Below, one piece after another: positions 8,682 through 18,920 of a stretch of 64,000 nucleotides of DNA. The notes under the pieces are model-generated. The model was not told the DNA's origin, ran no database searches, and saw only the letters and a program-made list of their open reading frames with translations. Position numbers and translations under genes: made by a program. Each line of letters starts with the position of its first letter. The first letter of the stretch is position 1. Origin of the DNA: Mucilaginibacter mallensis (GTDB taxonomy: Bacteria; Bacteroidota; Bacteroidia; Sphingobacteriales; Sphingobacteriaceae); the NCBI RefSeq assembly GCF_900105165.1, contig NZ_LT629740.1, positions 3,906,001-3,970,000 of the forward strand, in the 5' to 3' direction.

Positions 8682-9692
8682 TTAGTTATAAATTTCGATC
8701 TCACCCTTCACAAAACGGATGGGTAACCATAGATACCTGGACTGTTCAAGGTCTAACTTATTCCAGATATCTCCCATAAAAATAAAGGAGCCCGGTTTGT
8801 TTGCCACCGGTAATACGAAACCTCCCTGCGAATAGAAAGATGAATCTGCATTGGGCCCTTTACAAGGATTACCGTGTTCTTCCCATGGCCCCATTATGTG
8901 ATCTGCAACTGCATAAGCAGCAGCGTTAGGTGACCATCCTGAACATCCGGATGTAATCAGATAATATTTTCCGCTGTATTTAAATATAGCGGGACTTTCC
9001 CTCTTTTTATTGATCAATATCCTGGAATAGTGTTTGGTGGGTTTAAGATAATCGTTGCTAAGCAGGCATATCTGCATCGTGTTATTATCTTCTGAAGAAT
9101 AAATCAAATAGGCCTTTCCGTCATCATCCTTAAATAAGTTCATATCCCTCAGCATTTGATTATTGGGCTTAACGCTTCCTATATATTGATAAGGCCCCCA
9201 TGGCTTATCACTAACGGCTACACCTCCTCTTGAATATTTATAGTCATTCTTATCGATGTGCATCCACATTACAAATTTCTTCGTCTCTTTATTATAGATC
9301 ACCTTTGGGCGTTCAATTACCCTGCTTGTGTCAATATCGTAACCAGGATTATTTGTTGTGGGTTTAAGTGCTACTCCCCTGTTTTTCCAATGGACAAGAT
9401 CAGTGGATGAATAGCAGGAAATACCGCCTGCCGGAACCCTATAATCTTCCCAGTGCTGATCTGGTACCAGCCAGGTGTTTCCCTTTTTTATTTCACCAAA
9501 AAAATAATAAACACCTTTATAGTAAAGAACACCCCCTCCATGAGCATTTACCGGCTTTCCATCCTCATCTAAGATGGTTTTGCCGGCTGTTGCTGTATCT
9601 GCGAGGCATTTAAACGATTTTGAATAAGATGACTGATAGCAACTAAGTGTTAACGCGAAGATCAATAAGTATTTCATATATGTGTATTTCAT
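8682..9692 (-). CDS. GH43-type five-bladed propeller hydrolase (subfamily 24/34-like)
   Basis: 336 residues. A second Met at residue 6 may be the real start of the signal peptide (cleavage near residue 25). The first blade has VNAHGGGVLYYKG (48-60) where ordinary GH43 enzymes carry the catalytic-base Asp. That HGGG signature is typical of subfamilies 24 and 34, which include exo-beta-1,3-galactanases and relatives. Other landmarks are IERPKVIYNKETKKFVMWMH (126-145), LRDMNLFKDDDG (181-192, the pKa-modulating Asp region) and ESPAIF with Glu232, the candidate acid. It is translationally coupled to the 76-residue protein through an ATGA overlap. An exo-galactanase role would suit PUL1, but this is inference. 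Confidence 0.82.
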   Translation of the reverse strand: MKYTYMKYLLIFALTLSCYQSSYSKSFKCLADTATAGKTILDEDGKPVNAHGGGVLYYKGVYYFFGEIKKGNTWLVPDQHWEDYRVPAGGISCYSSTDLVHWKNRGVALKPTTNNPGYDIDTSRVIERPKVIYNKETKKFVMWMHIDKNDYKYSRGGVAVSDKPWGPYQYIGSVKPNNQMLRDMNLFKDDDGKAYLIYSSEDNNTMQICLLSNDYLKPTKHYSRILINKKRESPAIFKYSGKYYLITSGCSGWSPNAAAYAVADHIMGPWEEHGNPCKGPNADSSFYSQGGFVLPVANKPGSFIFMGDIWNKLDLEQSRYLWLPIRFVKGEIEIYN

Positions 9693-9919
9693 TTTTTAAA
9701 TAGTGCAACAATGCTGGTGGTTGATGCATTGGGTGCCAATTGAACCCTCCTGATATTTATTATGTTAAAGAACGTCGGGTTCGGTGGTCCGGAGAAGTAA
9801 ATAGGATTAGTCTCGTCTGTCACTTTGGTAGTAACAGGCAATTGCCCTGATGCCAGGTATGGAAATACCAGCATCAGGGAAACAACCGCCGTTTTAACGA
9901 ATCTTGCTCGTTGAATCAT
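9689..9919 (-). CDS. small secreted protein of unknown function between SusD and GH43
   Basis: 76 residues. The first 26 look like a signal peptide (VVSLMLVFPYLASGQ). The mature part of about 50 residues is rich in P, T and N and ends SIVALFKK. It starts 43 bp after the SusD stop and its TGA overlaps the ATG of the GH43 gene (ATGA), so it is a genuine operon member by arrangement. It occupies the slot where many PULs encode a surface glycan-binding protein. It could be a degenerate binding protein or a new small periplasmic component. No family recognised. Confidence 0.6.
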   Translation of the reverse strand: MIQRARFVKTAVVSLMLVFPYLASGQLPVTTKVTDETNPIYFSGPPNPTFFNIINIRRVQLAPNASTTSIVALFKK

Positions 9920-9962
9920 TATAAAATTATTTTGACAAGATTTAAGGCTCAGGTTTTGCAGA

Positions 9963-11414
9963 TTACAAGTTTGGATCTAATTGCACATCAGCTGCAGGGA
10001 TTGGCAAATAATACTGAGGTGTACCTATTACTGCATTCTCGGATTTATCCCTTGCCGCAATAATCTGGGGCAATATCTGGAGACGGGTGATGTCGAACCA
10101 TCGTGTATATTCACCAGCGAATTCCCAGGACCGCTCATTGATAACCGCATTAATAAAATCTGCGCTTGATAATCCACTCAATGCTGCCAAACCGGCCCTG
10201 GAACGAACCGCATTAATACTGGCGTAAGCCTGCGCATTAACTGCGCCACTTCTGGCCTGTGCCTCTGCATAAATTAACAGTACATGGGCATAACGAATCA
10301 AAGGTACGGTTGCACTGCCCGCATTATTAGTGCGATCCTCAACTGCCGCACGGAATTTTTGAAAATAAGGGTGCTTTACATCGTCATTTTGCCAAGGTTC
10401 GGTAGTTCCATTTGCCAGTGTGATCACCGTATGGAATGTAACATCTTTCCTGATACCAGCAGGGAAATTATTAAAAAATGCGATTTCTGAAAAATAATCA
10501 TCCCATCCATTTTCTTCACCCGGCGTTGGAGAGTTTCCGAATAGTACATTACCATTAAACCAGTTACATGTACCGCAATTATGGATTGCAAATACCTCTT
10601 CGGAGGTTGCCACTCCTTCTTTGGTCTGTAGCCAAAGTGTAGGCAGGTCAGCCACCAGGTCAAAACCATATGCAGTTTTATTGTTAATTACGTCCAGCGC
10701 CTGAGTAGCTGCCAGTGCATATTTACTGTTATCATTAATTGGCCATCCACCTTCTGTTAAATAAACATCCGCCAGCAACGCTGATGCGGAACCTTTTGAT
10801 GCCCGTCCGTCGTCCAGTTTCTTATCGCCCATCAATTTTATTGCGTTGCCCAGATCACTTTCAATTAATTTATAGACATCGGCCGGTTGCGACACAGTTG
10901 TTTTAAGCACATCCGCTGAATAAACTGCAGAAGTGATAAGTGGAATCGGGCCCCATAGCCTAACCAGCCAATAGTAATTAAACGCACGTAAAAAATAAGC
11001 CTCCCCAAGAATCTGGTTAATGGTTGCCGCATCTCCCGAGGTTGATGTATAATTGCTAATAATATTATTAGCACCTTGTATTGATTTATAACACCCGTTC
11101 CAAATAGTGGGCATCCTATCATTAAGATTTGATACGTGATATTGGTCGAATTCCCTTAAGTCAGCTTTGTTACTTGCAGGATGCGTAGTTAAGTCGTCTG
11201 ATCCCATCAGCACCGCAACTACTGCAGCGTTATTAAAACCTGTAACATAACTAACTGAAAGCGGCTTATAAGCTCCAACTAATGCAGCGTTTAAGCCTGC
11301 AACCGTTTGTAACGCCACATCGCCTACTACCTGACCCGCTGGATTTTCCACCAACGCTTTTTTGCAGCCCACCACCGACAGGCTTGCTAAAATAAAAATG
11401 AGAATCTTTTTCAT
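9963..11414 (-). CDS. susD: SusD/RagB-type outer-membrane glycan-binding lipoprotein (PUL1)
   Basis: 483 residues, of usual SusD length. A lipoprotein signal ends in LSVVGC (Cys17). The N-terminal GAYKPLSVSY region, the TPR-like GEAYFLRAFNYYWLVRLWG segment (about 138-156) and the C-terminal RSRAGLAALSG...ERSWEFAGEYTRWFDITR block are SusD hallmarks. It sits on the cell surface as the lid of SusC and binds glycan. It lies 14 bp after SusC1 in the same operon. The ligand cannot be predicted from sequence alone. Confidence 0.95.
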   Translation of the reverse strand: MKKILIFILASLSVVGCKKALVENPAGQVVGDVALQTVAGLNAALVGAYKPLSVSYVTGFNNAAVVAVLMGSDDLTTHPASNKADLREFDQYHVSNLNDRMPTIWNGCYKSIQGANNIISNYTSTSGDAATINQILGEAYFLRAFNYYWLVRLWGPIPLITSAVYSADVLKTTVSQPADVYKLIESDLGNAIKLMGDKKLDDGRASKGSASALLADVYLTEGGWPINDNSKYALAATQALDVINNKTAYGFDLVADLPTLWLQTKEGVATSEEVFAIHNCGTCNWFNGNVLFGNSPTPGEENGWDDYFSEIAFFNNFPAGIRKDVTFHTVITLANGTTEPWQNDDVKHPYFQKFRAAVEDRTNNAGSATVPLIRYAHVLLIYAEAQARSGAVNAQAYASINAVRSRAGLAALSGLSSADFINAVINERSWEFAGEYTRWFDITRLQILPQIIAARDKSENAVIGTPQYYLPIPAADVQLDPNL

Positions 11415-11428
11415 ATATTTTTTATTTA

Positions 11429-14400
11429 TTAAAATTTCGCAGTTACTCCAATGTTAAATGTCTTGGAGTTTGGGTAGGATCCCAAATCAATGCTTTGTGC
11501 AACATCAGTGCCTGACGTTGCATTGGTTGCTTCCGGATCTATACCTTTATATTTAGTAATAGTGAATAAATTGGTAGCTCCTATAAATACTTTCACATCA
11601 ACCTTTTTAGTGAGCTCAGTTGGCAGGTGATACGAAAAGTTAATATTTTTCAACCTTACGAAACTGCCATTTTCCAAAAAGCGGGTTGATTCAAAATAAT
11701 CAATGTTCGTTGAGCTGAAAGCGGGTATATTGGAAGTTTCGTTTACACCCGGAATATATCGATTCAACACATCAGCATTAGTTGCTTGTTTAGCATCAGC
11801 ATTCGGTGTTACAGAACTCGCATAAGCATAATCAAGCTTGTCGAAGCCTAATAATGACTGAACAAATACATTCAGCGAGAAATTACCATACGTAAAGGTA
11901 TTGTTCCATCCCAGTGATTTGGTTGGGGTTCCATTCCCTATGATCTGGAAATCGCTGCCATTTATCGCGCCATCACCATTCAGATCCTGGTAATGTGAAT
12001 CCCCTGGTTTTTCACCGTATTTAGCCGCCTCTGCAGCCTCACTCGGTTTCCATGTGCCTAAATATTTTAAGCCCCAGTAAGATCCCAGCGCGTAGCCTGG
12101 CTTAATAATAAATTCAGATTGTGTAGAAAGGCCTGCGCCGGCATTCCCTGTAATAGTATTAGTGAAAATACTTGATAGGTTTCCAATATTCTCCACCCTG
12201 TTCTTCATGAAGGAGATATTAAATGAACTTGCCCAGGTAAATTTTCCGGAATGAATAGGAATGCCACCGATATTAAATTCAATACCGCTATTTTTCATCT
12301 TGCCGACATTGCTAATGATATTGCCCCCGCCGTCAAACGCAGGCAACGGCAGAGATAGTAATAGGTCCCTGGTGTTTTTTACATAGCCATCTGCTGTAAA
12401 ATTCAACCGGTTGTTAAACAATGCAACATCCAGGCCTAAATCTTCGGCTTGTGTAGTTTCCCATTTTAAAGCAGGATTGGCTGCGTTTCCCAGCACTATA
12501 CCAGAAGTTACGGAATTATTATTTAAGCTGGCCGCTCCATCAAAAGCGTCCGTAAGATAGGTTGCCAATGTAGCATACGGATTAATTGCCTGGCTGCCTG
12601 TTAAACCCCAGCTACCGCGCAGCTTTAACTGATCAAATATGCCAAGTTTTTTTATAAACGGTTCTTCGGATAATCTCCAGCCTAAAGCTACTGATGGAAA
12701 AGTACTTTCCTGGTTCTCCGGGGCAAACTTTGATGAACCGTCACGTCTTAAAGAAACCGTTAACAAATATTTGTCCTTGTAGGCATAATTGATCCTGCCT
12801 AAAAGAGAGATTAGTGCAGATTCAGAATAAGATGAACCGGCAGATTGAGTAGTGGATAAAGCGAGGTTATTATATCCAAGGTTCGAATAGGTCAAGTCAT
12901 TGGCATTGGCATTGAACATAGTAGTGGTATACTTTTCCTGTTCAAATACTGCAGTAACAGTCAGGCTGTGTACACCATTAAAAATGTGCGAATAATTTAA
13001 GGTATTTGTATTTTGCAAATTGATCATTTCTTCCGATGTGCGGCTTGCACTGGGAATGTTATTGGTTATCTCAGGCCCCGCATAATATTCTCCCTGGATA
13101 TTGGAATAATCAACACCAAAAGTCACATCCAAAGAAAGGTCCTTAAAGAAATGATAATTACCTCCGGCGTTTAAGGTCATATTGGTGGTGTTCAACAGAT
13201 TTGTCGCGTCAACGGCATTGGCGACCGGGTTACCATAAATAGAACTGGTTGGATCAACCCTGGTATAGTTGCCAGTGCTATCTCTAAGCGGTGTTGTGGG
13301 TGCCCATGATAGTGCCTGGTTCGCCGGGCTGCCAATCCCTTCCTGGGTGTTATTTAGTGCTTCCCTGCGGACTGCTGAGATGTTCACCCGTGTAGAAAGT
13401 TTATCTGAAAATTGCGAATTGATATTAGACCTGATCGCATATCGTTTGTAGTTTGAGTTAATGATGATGCCGTCTTGGTTCAGGTAGTCAGCAGAAATAA
13501 AATAAGAAGTCACAGCATTACCCCCAGACATGCTTAGCTTATACTCTTGCGCAGGTGCATTACGGTACACCAGGTCCTGCCAGTTAGTACCGCCATTGGT
13601 TGCGAATGCACTTATCTGTTCCGGCGTGAAAGTCGGCGATAGACCTGTTGCCGCATCGCGCTCGTTTACTGTAGTAGCAAAAACTGAGGCGCTCATCAGG
13701 TCCATTTTTTTCAATACCTGAGAGGAAGAAAAAATAGAGGTTAAATCAATCTCCGGTTTTTTTGAATTTCCTTTTTTAGTTGTGATCAAAACAACACCAT
13801 TTGCTCCCCTGCTACCGTATATAGCGGTACTTGAAGCATCCTTAAGCACTTCGATCGAGGCAATGTCATCGGGATTTAAGTTATTAAAGTCCGCTCCTAT
13901 AAATCCGTCAATCACATATAAGGGATTATTGTCGCCCAAAATGGAATTGGCACCTCTTATTCTGATCGAAACGTCACCACCTGGCGCACCGGAATTATTA
14001 ACAACTTCTACGCCGGCTACCCTACCCTGCAGCGCCTGATCTATCCTGGTTACCGGTTCGTCCTTGAAATCTTTGGGCGATAAACTTGATAGCGATCCGG
14101 TGACATCAGACTTCCTCTGCGTGCCGTAGCCTACTACAACTACTTCATTCAGGTCCCGTGTATCGGGAGTTAAAGAAACATTAACTGTTTTTCCAGCTGT
14201 TACTGTAATCTCCTTGCTAAGATATCCTACGTAAGAAAAAAGCAAAGTTGCTTTATCGGCACCAACAGTAATAGAGAAATGGCCATCCTTATCGGTAACA
14301 ACGCCGGCTGTTGTTCCTTTCACTGCCACCGTTACACCTGGCAAGCTTTCGCCTTTTTCATCTTTTACAACACCGCTAACTTTAGCCGACTGAGCATAGG

Positions 14401-14536
14401 TTATTAAAGGTGCAAATGTCGACAGTACAAAAAACAAGAACAAAAAATGTCGAAACAAAGATGTTCGTTTTAATTTTTTAATTGGTTTAAACTTAATGGG
14501 TTGTCGTCCATTAGCAAGTAGTAAGGTTTTACTCAT
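11429..14536 (-). CDS. susC: SusC/RagA-type TonB-dependent glycan transporter (PUL1)
   Basis: 1035 residues. The leader MSKTLLLANGRQPIKFKPIK runs into a signal sequence ending ITYAQS (about 50). A carboxypeptidase-regulatory-like domain follows (about 52-135), then the TonB-box region DLNEVVVVGYGTQRKSDVTG, a plug domain (to about 260) and a 22-strand barrel ending FNIGVTAKF. It imports oligosaccharides across the outer membrane using TonB energy, paired with the following SusD. The long pre-signal leader is shared with the relict at 4642-4797. The HTCS1 operator lies 113 bp upstream of its start. Confidence 0.95.
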   Translation of the reverse strand: MSKTLLLANGRQPIKFKPIKKLKRTSLFRHFLFLFFVLSTFAPLITYAQSAKVSGVVKDEKGESLPGVTVAVKGTTAGVVTDKDGHFSITVGADKATLLFSYVGYLSKEITVTAGKTVNVSLTPDTRDLNEVVVVGYGTQRKSDVTGSLSSLSPKDFKDEPVTRIDQALQGRVAGVEVVNNSGAPGGDVSIRIRGANSILGDNNPLYVIDGFIGADFNNLNPDDIASIEVLKDASSTAIYGSRGANGVVLITTKKGNSKKPEIDLTSIFSSSQVLKKMDLMSASVFATTVNERDAATGLSPTFTPEQISAFATNGGTNWQDLVYRNAPAQEYKLSMSGGNAVTSYFISADYLNQDGIIINSNYKRYAIRSNINSQFSDKLSTRVNISAVRREALNNTQEGIGSPANQALSWAPTTPLRDSTGNYTRVDPTSSIYGNPVANAVDATNLLNTTNMTLNAGGNYHFFKDLSLDVTFGVDYSNIQGEYYAGPEITNNIPSASRTSEEMINLQNTNTLNYSHIFNGVHSLTVTAVFEQEKYTTTMFNANANDLTYSNLGYNNLALSTTQSAGSSYSESALISLLGRINYAYKDKYLLTVSLRRDGSSKFAPENQESTFPSVALGWRLSEEPFIKKLGIFDQLKLRGSWGLTGSQAINPYATLATYLTDAFDGAASLNNNSVTSGIVLGNAANPALKWETTQAEDLGLDVALFNNRLNFTADGYVKNTRDLLLSLPLPAFDGGGNIISNVGKMKNSGIEFNIGGIPIHSGKFTWASSFNISFMKNRVENIGNLSSIFTNTITGNAGAGLSTQSEFIIKPGYALGSYWGLKYLGTWKPSEAAEAAKYGEKPGDSHYQDLNGDGAINGSDFQIIGNGTPTKSLGWNNTFTYGNFSLNVFVQSLLGFDKLDYAYASSVTPNADAKQATNADVLNRYIPGVNETSNIPAFSSTNIDYFESTRFLENGSFVRLKNINFSYHLPTELTKKVDVKVFIGATNLFTITKYKGIDPEATNATSGTDVAQSIDLGSYPNSKTFNIGVTAKF

Positions 14537-14761
14537 AATTGGTAATTGTTTAAATTAATTAATAGGTTATTAGCAAATACGGAATCATTCTCCACCGCAT
14601 TATTTAATAATTGGTTGATGCAAATAAATGTATAAATAGAGGGTATTGATGCGCTGTTATTGATATTAAATACGCTCAAACAGCTATAAAACAAGCTAAA
14701 TAGCATTAGAATACGCCATTTAGGAATAGTGCCGAAATAATTCGTTATTTCTTGACTGATT
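14493..14761 (-). repeat. HTCS1-SusC1 junction, parental copy of the relict at 4754-5020
   Basis: This segment spans the last HTCS1 codons, the 208-bp spacer and the first SusC1 codons, and aligns with 4754-5020. The best-kept parts are the SusC leader codons, the operator half-site and the region around the HTCS stop codon. Because the non-coding spacer is conserved as well as the coding ends, the duplication covered the whole regulatory unit. Confidence 0.75.
14649..14676 (-). promoter_or_regulatory. candidate HTCS1 operator upstream of SusC1
   Basis: Read in the direction of SusC1 transcription, a direct repeat AGCGTAT ... AGCGCAT has its starts exactly 21 bp apart, two helical turns, and lies 113 bp from the ATG. 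The same spaced repeat stands 94 bp upstream of the divergent GH16 gene (19588-19615). Flanking bases also agree: TTTGA before the first half-site, and AT.AC before the second. AraC-type HTCS outputs are known to bind such direct repeats. Assignment to HTCS1 is inference from location. Confidence 0.6.
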
Positions 14762-17700
14762 GAATAAACTGGGAGGGCGTTTTTCCAAATTCTTTTCGAA
14801 AAGCTTTTTGAAAATAGGACAAACTCAAAATGCCAATTCTTTCTACGAGTTCGTTTTGGGTAACATCCTCGTGGGTCATAATGTATGCTGCTTTCTTTAA
14901 ACGGATAGTTCTGATAAACTCGTTAATTGATTGCCCGGAGATGCTTTTGATTTTCTTATATAATTTTGACCTGCTCGTGAACATTTCGTTGCAGATATAA
15001 TCCACATCCAGTTCGGGTTTATGGATATTTTCTTCAATTACTCTAATTAATTTTTCCAAAAACTGCTTATCCTGATTAGAATGAACCAACTCTGTAGCAT
15101 CTGCGTAAAAATCCTCCGTATATCTTTGTTTTAGTTTACGCTTTTGTTCAAATAAGTTACCGATGGTGAGTAACAACAGGTCTATACTAACCGGTTTTGC
15201 AATGTAATAATCAGCGCCTGACTCAAGTCCCTCAAGCATAGCATCCAGAGCGCTCTTAGCAGATAGGAACAGAAATGGTATATGGCTTGTCTCGAAAGAA
15301 GATTTTATTAGACGACACATTTCCACCCCATTCATTACCGGCATCATCACATCACTTATAATAAGGTCAGGAATATGATTGACAGCAATATCGTAGCCTT
15401 CCTTTCCATTGATGGCTTCGTAAACAAAATATTTTTTCTGCAATACTTCCTTTAAGAAAGATCTTAGCTCACCATTGTCCTCAACAAGTAAAATATGCTG
15501 CTTCTGCGTATTACAATTGTTCTCATCCGCCAAGCCATTTGCATTGTTGACCGCATTTAAATCAACCGAATTATCTAACTCTTCGAGCATGACTGAGGAA
15601 ATACCGCGCTCATGGCGTGCTTTCTCTTCAGGAGAATAATTTTGAGGGCCCTGCGGTAACGCAATAATTATTTCTGTTCCCTGGTTTCTGTCACTGTAGA
15701 CATAAATATCGCCGCGATGCAGTAAAGTAAGGCTTTTTACCAAAGCTAGTCCAATCCCTGATCCGATATGATTGTTACTGATCCTGTAATAGCGGTCAAA
15801 TATTTGGCCAATAGAATCCTTAGAAATTCCAATTCCGGTATCAGCAATTCTAAAAAAAGTATAATTTTCCGCCCGCGAATTGTTTATCAGCTTGAACTCA
15901 GAGGAATATAATGGCTTATAATCATCAAAATCATTAAATGATTCCAGAATTACGCTTCCACCCGGGGGAGAATATTTAAAAGCATTGTTTAACAGGTTAA
16001 ATAAAATCTTTTCTACAATCTGTGTATCTAAATAAGCTGTCGCTTTTGCATCACCGATTTTCAAGGAAAAGTCCATTTGATTGTTTTCTGCTAATGGTTT
16101 AAATTCCTCATAAAGCTTTTCTGTGAACTCGGAAAGTTTAACTTCAGCCACTTGAAGCGGGATAACATTATCAGCAACTTTGCGAAAGTTCATTAATTCA
16201 TTTATCAAATTAATAAGTCTTTTTGCATTACGCCGCATGATCTGGAAAGTATGCTGATAAACGGTATTCGCATTTTCCATCAGTAAATTCTCAAGCGGCC
16301 CTAATATTAATGTTAGCGGGGTACGGAATTCATGTGATATATTGGTAAAAAATTGCAATTGCTGCTGATAAAGCTCTTCCCGCTGAATATGCATTTCCTC
16401 CCTTTTCTTTTCTTCGACGTCGCGAACAGCCAGTTCCTTCTTTAGCCGGAACCACCTGGCCTGATAAACATAAATACCGATCAATACGGAAAGAATTAAT
16501 ATAGAATAGATCACCTTCGCCAGAGGAGACTTCCACCATGGGGCAGTGATTTCTATCTGAAGGACGGCGCTGTCACTGCTCCAGATTCCATCATTATTGG
16601 ATGCCTGAAGAACTAATCTGTAATCACTATAGTCCAGGTTCGTATAAGCTGCCGTAGGATTCTTACCACTGGTATATTTCCAGCCCTTGTCAAAGCCTTC
16701 GAGTTTATATCGATACTGGCATTTTTCCGCGTTTGCATAATGCATCCCAGAAAAAGATAGCATAAAATTATTTTGTAAATAGTTCAACACCAGGTGATGG
16801 CTATAGGGAATAGCCTTCGGAAGCGTGTTTTCTAAATCATGGCCCTGATCAATCCGGACATTCTTATTATTTATAATTAGATCGGTAAATATGGGGTGGG
16901 CAGGCAATCTATTGGGTTTGATACTGTCTGGGAAAAAATAGTTAGCCCCATTTACGCCGCCAAAATATAGCCGCCCATCGCTGCCCTTATACGATGCTCC
17001 AACTTTTAAACTATTGCTTTGTAATCCATCGTTCTTGTCATATCTTGTCAATTGATTTGTTTTAGGATCAAACCGCTCCAATCCGTTTCCTCCCATCCAT
17101 ACATTTCCCCTATCATCAAGTTCCATTGCTTCCACATCATTAAAAACTCCATATTTACTGTCGTAGATGTTGACGTTATAATTGTCATTTTTGTCAAGCG
17201 TCAGATAATTCAACCCACCGCCTATAGTCCCCACCCAAAAAGTGTTGTCATTCTTCTTTTGAACAGGGAAAATATAGTTGGAACTTAATGAGTTTGACTT
17301 GTCATTAACCTGATAGAGAAATCTTTTAATAACCTCGCCGGATTCAGAAATGACCAGGCGCTGTAGCCCATTGATAGTGGAAACCATAATTTCAGGCTTT
17401 TTTTTATCGGCCCAGATCTGGTAGCCCGAGCCTGTCCCCCTATAACTAACCTTGAAATTTCCATTTTTATCAGGTATGATATTACCATATCCGTTATAAT
17501 AGCTGCCAAACCATATATGGCCATAACAGTCCCTGGCTATGCTGGTTATAGCAAGCGGAAATTTATCATTACCAGGTGGTGTATATATGCCGTTTCGCTG
17601 CTTGTTAATAATGTCAATTCCTTTATCATTACCAACCCATAAATTCCCTGCTCTATCCAGTTCCAGGGCGTCCACTTCATTACTTTTCAGCCTGACGCCT

Positions 17701-18920
17701 TTTGTTTCTGTATTAAAATGAACAAACTCCTTTGTTTTATAATTGTACTCATTCAAACCGTTGGTATTTGTCCCAAGCCATACAATTTGCGGCGACTCTT
17801 CTAATATTGACCGGATGTGATTGCCTGACAAGGTATTTGACATTTCAGGATTACGCTGAAAAGTGTAAAACTGCTTTGCGTTTAAGTCACAAAAATCAAG
17901 ACCACCTCCGAAAGTGCATATCCACAAACAATCTGACCTGTCTATAAATAATTTTTCCAGAAAATTGGTATTGAGGCTATGTGTAAAACTCTGCGAAGTA
18001 ATGGATTGCTTCAATTTAAAATCCTGGCCCAGTAGGAATAATCCGTTATCTGTGCAGACCCAGTAGTCAAGGTTTTTATCTTGTACTACATCATGAATGG
18101 CTGAGCATCCGGCTATAAAACAACGCTGTTGCGTATGTAAAGTATAACCGGCTGTTTTTTCGCCCGATGACATATTTTCCCTTGTGAGTAAAACAGTCGT
18201 ACCTTCTACCGTTATTAGCTGTCCCTTCCGGTTTCTAAAGACCTTCAGCAGGTTATGAGGAACTTTCGCGCTATCAATAATTAAATGACTGAATATGTGA
18301 TTTTGATCAAGTTTCCATAATCCATTATTGCTTGATAACCAGATATCGTTATTATCATCGGCCATTATATCTGTAAAGCTGACCCCGGTAGGATAAATTA
18401 AGGGAATGTCTTCCAATACGGCGCCATTAACTTTAAATAACCTGAATTTATCTTCTGCCAGCGTTGCCAACAGACCCCCTTTTAATGCGATCAGGCGGGA
18501 GTAGCTTTTTTTTCCAGTATTATGTTCTGGATTATCGACGTTAGTATATTTTTCTGATTGCGGATCAAAAAACTGTATGCCATCTTCCGATCCCAGCCAA
18601 ATCCGGTCATTTTCATCAAGGCACATGCTACGGATCCTGTTCTTAAAAGAATAGTTTTTGGGTATGTTCGTATTATAGAACCGCTTGATTTCGTAGCCAT
18701 CGTAACGATCTAAACCATATAAAGTCGCGATCCATATAAACCCCAGCTTATCTTGCTTTACTTCCTTTACGTCAGTATGTGACAACCCTTCATCAACTGT
18801 CAGATAAGAAAATTTCAAGGAATTTTGCTGCGCGTTTACCGTTGGGCACCTGACAACAAGAAAAACAAACAGGATTGATATTATCCTGAGGAATTTTATT
18901 GGTCTTTCTTTTAGGTTCAT
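14745..18920 (-). CDS. hybrid two-component system sensor/regulator HTCS1 (PUL1)
   Basis: About 1391 residues from the ATG at 18920, preceded at good spacing by AAAGGA; a TTG-started frame reaches 18965. Order: signal/anchor segment (about 8-28); a two-propeller periplasmic sensor of reg_prop repeats (D..G.LWIGT..GL types, about 40-690); a Y_Y_Y domain (about 700-795); a TM helix VIYSILILSVLIGIYVY; HisKA with FFTNISHEFRTPLTLILGPL; a HATPase with N, DTGIG and GSGIGLAL boxes; a receiver with LIISDVMMPVMNG (phospho-Asp); and a C-terminal AraC-type HTH. It senses a glycan oligosaccharide in the periplasm and switches on PUL1. It lies upstream of SusC1 and divergent from the GH16 arm, and operators face both. 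Confidence 0.95.
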   Translation of the reverse strand: MNLKERPIKFLRIISILFVFLVVRCPTVNAQQNSLKFSYLTVDEGLSHTDVKEVKQDKLGFIWIATLYGLDRYDGYEIKRFYNTNIPKNYSFKNRIRSMCLDENDRIWLGSEDGIQFFDPQSEKYTNVDNPEHNTGKKSYSRLIALKGGLLATLAEDKFRLFKVNGAVLEDIPLIYPTGVSFTDIMADDNNDIWLSSNNGLWKLDQNHIFSHLIIDSAKVPHNLLKVFRNRKGQLITVEGTTVLLTRENMSSGEKTAGYTLHTQQRCFIAGCSAIHDVVQDKNLDYWVCTDNGLFLLGQDFKLKQSITSQSFTHSLNTNFLEKLFIDRSDCLWICTFGGGLDFCDLNAKQFYTFQRNPEMSNTLSGNHIRSILEESPQIVWLGTNTNGLNEYNYKTKEFVHFNTETKGVRLKSNEVDALELDRAGNLWVGNDKGIDIINKQRNGIYTPPGNDKFPLAITSIARDCYGHIWFGSYYNGYGNIIPDKNGNFKVSYRGTGSGYQIWADKKKPEIMVSTINGLQRLVISESGEVIKRFLYQVNDKSNSLSSNYIFPVQKKNDNTFWVGTIGGGLNYLTLDKNDNYNVNIYDSKYGVFNDVEAMELDDRGNVWMGGNGLERFDPKTNQLTRYDKNDGLQSNSLKVGASYKGSDGRLYFGGVNGANYFFPDSIKPNRLPAHPIFTDLIINNKNVRIDQGHDLENTLPKAIPYSHHLVLNYLQNNFMLSFSGMHYANAEKCQYRYKLEGFDKGWKYTSGKNPTAAYTNLDYSDYRLVLQASNNDGIWSSDSAVLQIEITAPWWKSPLAKVIYSILILSVLIGIYVYQARWFRLKKELAVRDVEEKKREEMHIQREELYQQQLQFFTNISHEFRTPLTLILGPLENLLMENANTVYQHTFQIMRRNAKRLINLINELMNFRKVADNVIPLQVAEVKLSEFTEKLYEEFKPLAENNQMDFSLKIGDAKATAYLDTQIVEKILFNLLNNAFKYSPPGGSVILESFNDFDDYKPLYSSEFKLINNSRAENYTFFRIADTGIGISKDSIGQIFDRYYRISNNHIGSGIGLALVKSLTLLHRGDIYVYSDRNQGTEIIIALPQGPQNYSPEEKARHERGISSVMLEELDNSVDLNAVNNANGLADENNCNTQKQHILLVEDNGELRSFLKEVLQKKYFVYEAINGKEGYDIAVNHIPDLIISDVMMPVMNGVEMCRLIKSSFETSHIPFLFLSAKSALDAMLEGLESGADYYIAKPVSIDLLLLTIGNLFEQKRKLKQRYTEDFYADATELVHSNQDKQFLEKLIRVIEENIHKPELDVDYICNEMFTSRSKLYKKIKSISGQSINEFIRTIRLKKAAYIMTHEDVTQNELVERIGILSLSYFQKAFRKEFGKTPSQFIQSVKK

